DNA of 37,851 nt from positions 1-37,851 of the forward strand of contig JAEYNR010000036.1 of the NCBI GenBank assembly GCA_023412475.1, in the 5' to 3' direction. Below, piece after piece: positions 18,462 through 25,832 of the stretch. Both the position numbers and the translations under genes were made by a program. This DNA is from Fibrobacterota bacterium (GTDB lineage: Bacteria > Fibrobacterota > Chitinivibrionia > Chitinivibrionales > Chitinispirillaceae). Each line of letters opens with the position of its first letter. Position 1 is the first letter of the stretch. Under the pieces are notes generated by a model, which saw nothing but the letters and a program-made list of their open reading frames with translations, was not told the origin of the DNA and did no database searches.

Positions 18462-18587
18462 TCGCCGAAGGCATCAGGTCCAATCTTTTTGAATACATAC
18501 AATAACTATAATCTTTAACTGTTGATAATAGCTTAGAATGTCATTAAAAACTCCCGAAAATGTCTGAAGGACCTTATTTTAATATCT

Positions 18588-18836
18588 ATGGATTTTATAC
18601 AAATTAATCATGCTCACGACCTGTTTTTCCGGGAATCACTGGAACATAGGGACATTGCAATCGGTGCAGCGATTTGCACATTACCGGAAAAAATATCAGC
18701 TCAGATTGATTTCGACTCTATAGAAATGGTAAATGATGTCTGGGTTGATTCCGCGCTTTCCATTCATTATGCGGATATTCTTTATAGAGCCAGGCTAAAA
18801 AGAGGCAAACGCTGGGTAACGCCCGGTGACTTTTAA
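18588..18836 (+). pseudogene. N-terminal remnant of a Rpn/YhgA-type nuclease
   Basis: An 82-codon frame starting MDFIQINHAHDLFFRESLEH and continuing IAIGAAICTLPEKISAQIDF, then DSIEMVNDVWVDSALSIHYAD with ILYRARLK. This matches the start of the Rpn family (recombination-promoting nuclease, PD-(D/E)XK fold, formerly transposase_31): H-D-x-F-F-R-E, a helix ending in LP-x-x-I, then the D-x-L-Y region. Family members have about 280-310 residues. Here the sequence leaves the family pattern right after LKRGK and stops, before the catalytic E-HQS-like strand. No good ribosome binding site is visible. A truncated gene. Confidence 0.7.
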
Positions 18837-18952
18837 CCTGACAAATTCTCACAATCACAGTGAGTCCCAATTAAGCGGGTTTAAGGGAAAATATGCCCCA
18901 TGTTGCGCAAAGGTTAAACACAGGTCTCACTCTGGAAGCATGTCTTCACATT

Positions 18953-18996
18953 CCCCAGAGGTGATTTTTAAATTCGTAAACCTGTTATCTCTGGGG
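18953..18996 (+). repeat. 44-bp palindromic element, copy 1
   Basis: CCCCAGAG (18953-18960), 28 bases, then CTCTGGGG (18989-18996). It lies between the Rpn remnant and the convergent zinc-ribbon/Yip1 gene. The inner left edge GTGA and right edge TTAT extend the pairing partly. Three further G residues follow the right arm. Confidence 0.85.
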
Positions 18997-19063
18997 GGGC
19001 CGCCTGAAAAATCGATCGCTGACAATTTCACCACGCTACCTGCAGTGTTGTAAATACGTTTCC

Positions 19064-19753
19064 TCAAAAAAAAACATTTATAGCAGCAATACTTCCTGCA
19101 ATCAGTGCGATAAAAAATACTGCAAAAAACAGCAGTATTAGAGGAAAGATAATGGCTGCAAAAGCCTTCAGCCTGCTGATATGATGTATCTGGTGAATTC
19201 CGGTGATAATCAGATAAAACCAGAAGAGTACGGCCAGAGCTGGACCTATTGCGGGGATGGTATTTAAAAGCAGCGCGCCCAGAGAGTAGCAGCAAATCTT
19301 GAATGTGGCATCGATTGGAGCTTTTCTGGATCGCCAAATCAGCAGCATAAAATGAGTATAGGCGGTAGTGAGTAATATCTGAAGAATTAATAAAAACGGG
19401 GTAAAAATCAGATTGTTGGCTGTCTCTGTAGCACTAAGCTGTTTATATGGCTCAGGAAGAAAAAAGGACCATAAAAATGTGGATACCACGCCGATACTTC
19501 CGCAGAGCATTCCATAGAGAAGCGCATACTTGCTGGAGGAGTTTTGCACTTTGCTGAAAAAAAAGTCAGTTTTGAAAAATGATTCCTGAATCGTATCCAG
19601 AAATGCTCCCATAGGGGAATCTTTGGCGGAACGGTTTTCCTCGTACACAGGCTGGAGATTTTCCTGCGGTTGCTCTCTATAAGAGATTGCGCCGCAGAGA
19701 GAACAGAAATTCTGTGTTGTGTCAAATGTGAAACCACATTTTGAACATTTCAT
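19064..19753 (-). CDS. Zinc-ribbon Yip1-like membrane protein
   Basis: A 229-residue protein. The N-terminus is a zinc ribbon with two CxxC pairs (Cys3/Cys6 and Cys17/Cys20: CSKCGF ... CSLCGA), followed by a polar linker to about residue 70. Then come five or six membrane helices with the Yip1-type pattern, including ALLYGMLCGSIGVVSTFLW, a helix with TPFLLILQILLTTAYTHFML, and IPAIGPALAVLFWFYLIITG followed by IHQIHHIS. Such proteins are common in FCB-group and other bacteria, and no biochemical role is established. It is transcribed away from nifJ and shares a roughly 270-base intergenic region with it. Confidence 0.85.
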   Translation of the reverse strand: MKCSKCGFTFDTTQNFCSLCGAISYREQPQENLQPVYEENRSAKDSPMGAFLDTIQESFFKTDFFFSKVQNSSSKYALLYGMLCGSIGVVSTFLWSFFLPEPYKQLSATETANNLIFTPFLLILQILLTTAYTHFMLLIWRSRKAPIDATFKICCYSLGALLLNTIPAIGPALAVLFWFYLIITGIHQIHHISRLKAFAAIIFPLILLFFAVFFIALIAGSIAAINVFF

Positions 19754-19897
19754 TTTTACCGCCCACCTGTTTTTTATTTTAATTATCCTGCTTCATAACT
19801 TATTAAAAAGCAGAGTATCAAAATAATAAAGCTTACACACCCGAAGAAAGAGCCAGATTTGTAACAGGCCTGCCAACGGCATCAACAGATGAAGGTG

Positions 19898-19941
19898 CCC
19901 CAGAGGTGAGTCGTTGACAAGCTGCAAAATTATCTCTGGGG
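19898..19941 (+). repeat. 44-bp palindromic element, copy 2
   Basis: CCCCAGAG (19898-19905), 28 bases, CTCTGGGG (19934-19941). It sits between the divergent zinc-ribbon/Yip1 gene and nifJ, about 90 bases before the nifJ start, so it may be in the nifJ leader. Both arms are perfect. The inner edges GTGA and TTAT match copy 1. Confidence 0.85.
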
Positions 19942-20029
19942 AAACTATAGCTGAATACCCTTCTGGCCGCTTTTTTGCTTTTTTTCCATTGGGAGGGGTA
20001 GCTTTTGGGGGCTAGTGAGAGGGGTAATT

Positions 20030-23000
20030 TTGAATGAGAAGATGAAAACAGTAGATGGTAATGAGGCTGCAGCCAGTGTGGCATACAGTACCAACGAGAC
20101 GGTGGCAATTTATCCTATTACTCCAGCATCTCCCATGGGTGAAATAGCAGATTTGTGGGCATCTGCAAAAAAGAAGAATATCTGGGGGACAGTTCCTCAC
20201 ATAGTGGAGATGCAAAGCGAGGCCGGGGCAATAGCTGCAGCTCACGGTTCTTTGCAGCGGGGATCGCTTACCACTACATTTACTTCCTCTCAGGGTTTAC
20301 TTTTGATGATTCCCAATATGTATAAGATTGCCGGAGAGCTCAATCCGATGGTGATTCATGTGGCTGCAAGAACTGTGGCTACTCACGCACTTTCCATTTT
20401 TTGTGACCATAGTGATGTGATGACTGCCCGCAGCACCGGTTTTGCTTTACTGTGCTCATCAACGGTACAGGAAGCACACGATTTCGCGCTTATCTCCCAG
20501 GCTTCAACTCTTAAGTCCAGGGTGCCATTTCTGCATTTTTTTGATGGATTCAGGACCTCTCACGAGATCTCTAAAATTAATATGCTTAGCGACGAACAGA
20601 TGAGGGGGATGATAGATGATACTCTGGTTCGCGAGCATCGATATCGTTCTTTGAGTCCTGAGCGCCCCTTTATCCGTGGAAGCTCACAGAATCCTGACAT
20701 TTTTTTCCAGGCACGTGAGGCTTCAAACCCTTACTATACTGCTGCAGTATCGGTCGTTGAGCAACTTATGATGGATTTTGAAAAGCTGAGCAGTCGCTCT
20801 TACCGGCTTTTTCAATATTGTGGTGATCCGGAAGCAGAACGGGTTATTATCATAATGGGATCAGGAGCTCAGACAGTGGAAGAGGTGGTTGAACAGTTGA
20901 ACCTGAAAAATGAGAGGGTTGGGGTATTGAAGGTTCATCTTTACCGTCCTTTTTCGGCAGCCCATCTATTGAAGGCACTTCCCTCTACTGTAAAAGCGAT
21001 AGCGGTTCTGGACAGGACCAAGGAACCAGGAAGTGCCGGTGAGCCGCTTTATTGTGATGTGGTTACTTCAATCAATGAGGGTGCTGGTAACAGGGATTTT
21101 CCTTTGGGCGTGGTTCCCAGGGTTGCAGGTGGCCGATATGGTTTATCATCAAAGGAGTTTACCCCGCCTATGGCACACTCCATCTTCACTTATCTTCATA
21201 AAAACTGTATACCGAATCATTTCTCTGTAGGAATAGAAGATGATGTGAGCTTTCAGAGTTTAGCCATAGAGAAAAACCAGTATTCAGAGCCACAAGACAG
21301 AATATGTGCCCTGTTTTACGGGTATGGTTCCGATGGAACGGTGAGTGCCAATAAAAATTCACTTAAGATCATTGGGGAGACCACCGGTTATTATGTGCAG
21401 GGTTACTTCGTTTACGATTCAATGAAATCCGGTTCCATGACTGTTTCTCACCTGCGTTTTGATAATAAACCCATCAATTCTCCTTATCAGATCTATCAGG
21501 CGAACTTTATTGGGTGTCATCAGTTTATATTTCTTCAAAAAACAGACATGCTGCAGTATGCTTCTGAAGGGGCAGTTTTTCTTCTTAACAGCCCATATTC
21601 ATCCCTGGAGGTCTGGAATAAATTCCCGGTATCTGTGCAGAAAGCAATAATCGACAAAAAATTGAAGGTTTACGTAATTGATGCCGGCAGTATAGCAGAG
21701 CAAATCGGGCTGGGTGGTCGGATCAACACCATTATGCAGACCTGTTTTTTTGCACTCAGCAAACTTATCCCAGAGGAAACTGCGGTCAAAAAAATAAAGG
21801 AGTACATTTGCAGCAGTTATGGAACAAGAGGAGAGGCAATCGTTTCGATGAATTTGGAGGCAGTTGATTCTGCAATCAGAAACCTGCATCAGTTGCAGAT
21901 TCCCGAACAGCCCGGAAGCAATTTTGATCTGCGGGATGCGGTTAGTTCCGATGCAACTTCATTTGTAAAATTAAACACTGCCAGAATATTGAGAGGTTCT
22001 GGTGATGAACTTCCGGTCAGTGCATTTGAAGCTGATGGTACTTTCCCCAGTGCAACAAGTAAATATTTAAAGCGTGGAATCTCTGCTCAGGTTCCGGTGT
22101 GGGAGCCGCAGTTGTGTATTCAATGTGGAAAGTGCTCTTTTCTGTGTCCTCATGCGGTAATCAGGGCTAAAGTTTACGAAAAAGCAGATCTGACTGGTGC
22201 ACCTGAATCTTTTCCGTCGGTTCCTGCCCGTCATCCAACTCTTAAAGGACAATACTATACTGTTGCTGTGTCGCCTCAGGATTGTACCGGGTGTCGGGTA
22301 TGTGTGGAAGTGTGTCCAGGCAAAGATCGAAAAGAGCCTAAAGTAAAGGCTTTGAACATGCATCCTAAAAATCCTGTGCTTCAGAGCGGCGAACGGAACT
22401 GGGAGTTTTTCCTTAATCTACCTGAATACAGCAGGTCTGTATCGACCATGCGGGAGCTTCAGTTTGTAACTCCGCTTTTTGAGTTTTCCGGAGCGTGTGC
22501 TGGATGCGGAGAGACTCCTTATCTTACTTTGCTCAGCAGACTATTTGGAGATCATGCCCTTATTGCTAATGCCACTGGCTGCTCATCAATTTATGGAGGT
22601 AATGAACCGGTAACACCCTGGGCTATCAATAAAGAGGGGAAAGGGCCTGCCTGGTCCAATTCTCTTTTTGAAGATAATGCGGAGTTCGGTCTGGGCTTCA
22701 GGATTGCTATCGATAAGCAGATCGAGCAGTGTAAAGAGCTTCTTGATAAACTGGAGCCGCAGATCGGTAAAGAGCTAATGGAGGCTCTGATCAGTGCAGA
22801 CCAGAACAGTACAGATGATATTGAGCAGCAGCGAAACCGGGTTACTGCTTTACGGGAACGATTGAAACAGATAGACAATAAAGAGGCAGATGATCTGCTG
22901 GCTTTATCTGATTCACTGATCAAAAAAAGTATATGGCTGGTGGGTGGTGATGGCTGGGCTTACGATATTGGTTTTGGCGGACTGGATCATGTACTTTCGA

Positions 23001-23593
23001 TGGGGCGAAAAGTTAATATATTGGTGATGGATACAGAGATGTATTCAAATACTGGTGGTCAGATGTCCAAAGCTACGCCCGTTGGGGCAGTGGCCAAATT
23101 CGCAGCCGCAGGAAAGAAAACCGGCAAAAAAGATCTGGTTATGATGGCCATGAGTTATGGTTCGGTATATGTGGCCAGGATTGCGATGGGAGCGGATCAG
23201 GCGCAGGCAATAAAAGCATTCAGAGAAGCAGATCAGTTTGAGGGGACTTCGCTTATTGTGGCCTATGCTCAGTGTATCGGACAGGGTTTCGATCTGGTTC
23301 GAGGCACTAGTCAACAGCACCTGGCAGTAGAGAGTGGTTACTGGCCTTTACTTCGATATGATCCGAGGTTGCACAAAGAGGGAATAAATCCTCTTCAGCT
23401 TGACAGCAGCGCGCCATCGGTACCTCTGGAGAATTACATTTACAACGAAACGCGCTATTCGCTGCTTCTTCACAGTAATTCTGATGAAGCAGCACGGCTT
23501 TTAACAAAGGCTAAGGAGGAAGTTGCCCGGAGGTGGAACTGGTATCAGTACTGGGCTTCCATGCCTGTAGCACCGGGAGGTGGTAATGGTTGA
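20030..23593 (+). CDS. nifJ: Pyruvate:ferredoxin (flavodoxin) oxidoreductase
   Basis: A single-chain PFOR of about 1187 residues, the usual length. It converts pyruvate and CoA to acetyl-CoA and CO2 and reduces ferredoxin. Visible parts: N-terminal TPP-binding region (GNEAAASVAYSTNETVAIYP, ITPASPMGE), CoA and linker domains, a two-cluster ferredoxin domain with CIQCGKCSFLCP (about residue 697) and CTGCRVCVEVCP (about 750), then the proximal-cluster and TPP pyrophosphate region CAGCGETPYL (about 823), GDGWAYDIGFGG (about 972) and TEMYSNTGGQ (about 1001). I prefer the TTG at 20030 because GAGAGGGG lies 5-6 bases upstream; a GTG at 20015 and an ATG at 20042 are possible. Last codons overlap the next gene. 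It is the central fermentative enzyme of the window. Confidence 0.96.
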   Translation: MNEKMKTVDGNEAAASVAYSTNETVAIYPITPASPMGEIADLWASAKKKNIWGTVPHIVEMQSEAGAIAAAHGSLQRGSLTTTFTSSQGLLLMIPNMYKIAGELNPMVIHVAARTVATHALSIFCDHSDVMTARSTGFALLCSSTVQEAHDFALISQASTLKSRVPFLHFFDGFRTSHEISKINMLSDEQMRGMIDDTLVREHRYRSLSPERPFIRGSSQNPDIFFQAREASNPYYTAAVSVVEQLMMDFEKLSSRSYRLFQYCGDPEAERVIIIMGSGAQTVEEVVEQLNLKNERVGVLKVHLYRPFSAAHLLKALPSTVKAIAVLDRTKEPGSAGEPLYCDVVTSINEGAGNRDFPLGVVPRVAGGRYGLSSKEFTPPMAHSIFTYLHKNCIPNHFSVGIEDDVSFQSLAIEKNQYSEPQDRICALFYGYGSDGTVSANKNSLKIIGETTGYYVQGYFVYDSMKSGSMTVSHLRFDNKPINSPYQIYQANFIGCHQFIFLQKTDMLQYASEGAVFLLNSPYSSLEVWNKFPVSVQKAIIDKKLKVYVIDAGSIAEQIGLGGRINTIMQTCFFALSKLIPEETAVKKIKEYICSSYGTRGEAIVSMNLEAVDSAIRNLHQLQIPEQPGSNFDLRDAVSSDATSFVKLNTARILRGSGDELPVSAFEADGTFPSATSKYLKRGISAQVPVWEPQLCIQCGKCSFLCPHAVIRAKVYEKADLTGAPESFPSVPARHPTLKGQYYTVAVSPQDCTGCRVCVEVCPGKDRKEPKVKALNMHPKNPVLQSGERNWEFFLNLPEYSRSVSTMRELQFVTPLFEFSGACAGCGETPYLTLLSRLFGDHALIANATGCSSIYGGNEPVTPWAINKEGKGPAWSNSLFEDNAEFGLGFRIAIDKQIEQCKELLDKLEPQIGKELMEALISADQNSTDDIEQQRNRVTALRERLKQIDNKEADDLLALSDSLIKKSIWLVGGDGWAYDIGFGGLDHVLSMGRKVNILVMDTEMYSNTGGQMSKATPVGAVAKFAAAGKKTGKKDLVMMAMSYGSVYVARIAMGADQAQAIKAFREADQFEGTSLIVAYAQCIGQGFDLVRGTSQQHLAVESGYWPLLRYDPRLHKEGINPLQLDSSAPSVPLENYIYNETRYSLLLHSNSDEAARLLTKAKEEVARRWNWYQYWASMPVAPGGGNG

Positions 23594-24596
23594 TCTATCT
23601 ATATATTATCTTTCCTTAAAGCTGAAAAATCCCCTTGTGGCTTCATCATCTCCCCTGTGTGCGCATGTCCAGAATGTGAAAAAGATGGAGGATGCTGGCA
23701 TTGGAGCGGTTGTACTTCAGTCACTTTTCGAAGAACAGATAAAAAAAGAGCAGTTGATGCTTGAGAAGGGGCTTGTACAGGGAACAGAGCATTTTGCCGA
23801 GGCTCTTAACTACCTTCCGGATATCAGGTCTTCCAGGTCACAATCTTCTGATTATATGGAGCAGATTATTAAAACCAAAGAGGCGGTAGATATTCCGGTT
23901 ATTGGAAGTCTCAATGGAACTGGTGTCTGGGGATGGATCAAATATGCTCTTGAGATGGAAAAAGCGGGAGCCGATGCAATCGAACTTAATATTTATGATC
24001 TTCCAGTTACCCCCAGAACCTCCGCTTTCCAGGTGGAACAAAACTGTATTACTTTGGTAAGGGAAGTGGCCAGAAGTGTCTCTATTCCGGTGTCTGTGAA
24101 GATAGGGCCTTTTTTCAGCTCAATTCCAGAAATGATAAGCAAAATTGCCGATGCTGGTGCTGCTGGGGTGGTTATTTTCAACCGGTTTTATCAACCGGAT
24201 ATTGATCTGCAGAAACTGGAAGTAAAACCGGTTGTGCGCCTGAGCACATCGGAGGAACTTTTGCTCAGAATACGCTGGGCTGCCTTACTCTTTGATAAAA
24301 TAAAGATCGATTTTGCTGTTACCGGTGGAGTGCATACGGTGCAGGATGTTCTAAAGTGTGTTGCTGCGGGGGCGCGGGTTTCCATGATGACTTCTGCACT
24401 TTTACAGAATGGGATCAATCATGTTTCAAGGTTACTGGCCGGGATAAGTGAGTGGCTGGAGGAATACAGATATGAATCTATGGAGGGGTTCCATGGGGTG
24501 ATGGGGAGAAGTTCTGTGGAAAACCCGGAGGCTTTTGAAAGGGCTAACTACATGAAGGTTTTAGGATCTTATCAGTCTCAATCGATTCTGCCCTGA
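23586..24596 (+). CDS. Dihydroorotate dehydrogenase-like flavoprotein
   Basis: A 336-residue TIM-barrel protein of the DHOD-like FMN-binding family. The start LSIYYLSLKLKNPLVASSSP matches the family opening. Further elements are PVIGSLNGTG, the strand GADAIELNIYDLP, PVSVKIGPFFSS (with the usual FMN-contacting Lys), and the phosphate-binding VTGGVHTVQDVLKCVAAGA. The ATG at 23586 lies inside the end of nifJ (8-base overlap) and is preceded by GGGAGGTGG, so translation is probably coupled. I see no PyrD catalytic-loop signature that would argue for true pyrimidine synthesis. Its place directly behind PFOR suggests a redox role linked to that enzyme, which is inferred, not shown. Confidence 0.85.
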   Translation: MVDLSIYYLSLKLKNPLVASSSPLCAHVQNVKKMEDAGIGAVVLQSLFEEQIKKEQLMLEKGLVQGTEHFAEALNYLPDIRSSRSQSSDYMEQIIKTKEAVDIPVIGSLNGTGVWGWIKYALEMEKAGADAIELNIYDLPVTPRTSAFQVEQNCITLVREVARSVSIPVSVKIGPFFSSIPEMISKIADAGAAGVVIFNRFYQPDIDLQKLEVKPVVRLSTSEELLLRIRWAALLFDKIKIDFAVTGGVHTVQDVLKCVAAGARVSMMTSALLQNGINHVSRLLAGISEWLEEYRYESMEGFHGVMGRSSVENPEAFERANYMKVLGSYQSQSILP

Positions 24597-24619
24597 ATAC
24601 AAATCACAGGAGTGAACTT

Positions 24620-25294
24620 ATGGCCTATACAGATGATGAAATAAAGAGAGTTATTGTTGATCAGCTTTCCTGGGATTACCGGATCGGAATGTCGGCAATT
24701 GAAGTATTTGTGCATAATGGAGTGGTGACTCTGGAAGGCACGGTTCCTTCAAATTCGGCCCGTATGGCTGCAGAGGCGAATGTGTTACAGGTTCCAGGGG
24801 TAGTAAGTGTTAAGGATAAATTGACTTTAAAGTTTCTGCCAGGTGCTTCTATGCCTTCAGATAGCGAAATTCAGATCCGATTGTTAAATCGTTTGCTTTG
24901 GAATCCAAATATTGAGGCCTCCGGTGTGGATGTCACTGTGGACAAGGGAACTGTTATATTGAAGGGAACAACCGATACATATTGGAAAAAGATGCTGGCA
25001 GAGGAGATCGCCCATGATATTGAGGGAGTCGTTCATGTCAGTAACGAACTGGCGGTGGTTCCCACTCATGATTATGATGACAAGGCTATTGCTCAGGATA
25101 TAATGGCAGCATTGGGAAGAAATTTTGAACTCGATCACCAAAGAATCGAAATCGATGTGGATAGTGGGCGAGTCACTTTGAGCGGAACGGTTCATGATCA
25201 GAGAGGGGTTCATGCGGCATACCGGGTGGCCCGTTTTACCAGAGGGGTGCGTGATGTAGTTAATCTGCTAAAGGTTCAGCAGAAAGCTGCTTAG
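24620..25294 (+). CDS. Triple BON-domain protein
   Basis: A 224-residue protein made of three BON domains at about residues 5-71, 80-147 and 153-219. Each begins with an amphipathic helix (DDEIKRVIVDQLSWD, DSEIQIRLLNRLLWN, DKAIAQDIMAALGRN) and contains the core V-x-x-G-x-V-x-L-x-G-x-V (NGVVTLEGTV, KGTVILKGTT, SGRVTLSGTV) and a G-V-x-x-V-x-[ND] turn. BON domains are thought to bind membranes or phospholipid. Unlike OsmY, it has no signal peptide, so it should be cytoplasmic. A strong ribosome binding site (CAGGAGTG) precedes the start. It is the third gene of the nifJ operon. Confidence 0.9.
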   Translation: MAYTDDEIKRVIVDQLSWDYRIGMSAIEVFVHNGVVTLEGTVPSNSARMAAEANVLQVPGVVSVKDKLTLKFLPGASMPSDSEIQIRLLNRLLWNPNIEASGVDVTVDKGTVILKGTTDTYWKKMLAEEIAHDIEGVVHVSNELAVVPTHDYDDKAIAQDIMAALGRNFELDHQRIEIDVDSGRVTLSGTVHDQRGVHAAYRVARFTRGVRDVVNLLKVQQKAA

Positions 25295-25296
25295 GT

Positions 25297-25515
25297 ATGG
25301 AATGGAAAATAAAAGTTGAAACCTACAGCGGTTATAAGTCCGATGAATACCCGGTGCGATTTTGGATTGGGGAGAAGCGGTTGGAAATACTGGAGATAGA
25401 GGACAGGTGGTACAGTCCTGGGTTCTCCTATTTTAAGGTATTTGCTGATGATGCTGCACATTACATACTTAAAAAATCGATAGAGACAGAGATTTGGAGC
25501 GTTAAAGATCTGTGA
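25297..25515 (+). CDS. Small conserved cytoplasmic protein
   Basis: A 72-residue acidic protein with no signal or membrane segment. It begins MEWKIKVETYSGYKSDEYPV and continues with IEDRWYSPGFSYFKV and DDAAHYILKKS. The pattern (M-E-W-K, Y-S-G-Y-K, I-x-DRWY-x-x-x-x-YF-V, D-D-x-x-YIL) recalls a family of short proteins in sulfate reducers and related anaerobes; that is from memory and uncertain. It starts two bases after the stop of the BON gene, so it belongs to the same operon. Function unknown. Confidence 0.72.
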   Translation: MEWKIKVETYSGYKSDEYPVRFWIGEKRLEILEIEDRWYSPGFSYFKVFADDAAHYILKKSIETEIWSVKDL

Positions 25516-25584
25516 AAAGGCGCAGGTGGAGATATCCGGCCCGGGCCTATCCAATCGCACCAGGCCGAGGCGCCTGGTAAATAT

Positions 25585-25612
25585 GTAGAGACGTCCGGCC
25601 GGACGTCTCTAC
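25585..25612. repeat. 28-bp perfect palindrome, GTAG family, copy 1
   Basis: GTAGAGACGTCCGG followed directly by its exact reverse complement CCGGACGTCTCTAC, with no loop. The 9-bp sequence AGGCGCCTG, itself nearly palindromic, occurs on both sides (25568-25576 and 25617-25625), either as a target duplication or as an outer stem. The GTAGAGACG...CGTCTCTAC frame resembles abundant intergenic palindromes of cyanobacteria and Bacteroidetes (from memory). A second copy is at 28195-28222. Confidence 0.85.
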
Positions 25613-25760
25613 GGTTAGGCGCCTGTACGGGATTTTCCTGTCAAACATCTTCTGATTCTGGTTAGGCACAATCACCTGATTTAGGTTCACATCTGGCTTC
25701 TGGAAAATATTAATTTAGGCTACTCATACTCATAAAACAGAAGAATTGTCAAACTTAGCT

Positions 25761-25804
25761 CCCCAGAGGTAATTTTTCTCCCTTTTAACCTTTCACCTCC
25801 GGGG
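25761..25804 (+). repeat. 44-bp palindromic element, copy 3
   Basis: CCCCAGAG (25761-25768), 28 bases, CTCCGGGG (25797-25804). The right arm has one compensable change (G-T becoming G-C type variation against copy 1). The inner right edge TTTCAC shows the full extended arm, since its reverse complement is CCCCGGAGGTGAAA. The spacer is about three quarters identical to copy 6. Confidence 0.85.
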
Positions 25805-25832
25805 TGTACAAAAAAACAGCAGGGATAATTTA

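Larger units (their letters stand above)
17997..18587. other. Intergenic region carrying hairpin repeats
   Basis: No protein-coding gene. The centre is more GC-rich than its surroundings and holds a long imperfect hairpin (18294-18420) and a short perfect hairpin (18432-18461), both listed separately. Just left of them, GGTGC/GCACC (18251-18272) forms another small stem. The local change in composition suggests an inserted repeat element. Confidence 0.5.
25516..25832. other. Intergenic region with stacked palindromes before ettA
   Basis: 317 bases between two plus-strand genes. It contains, in order, an ACCAGG/CCTGGT stem (25559-25578), a 28-bp perfect palindrome (25585-25612) flanked by AGGCGCCTG repeats, and palindromic element copy 3 (25761-25804). 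The first group probably ends the nifJ operon transcript. Copy 3 ends 28 bases before the ettA start, so it should lie in or near the ettA promoter or leader. Confidence 0.6.
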
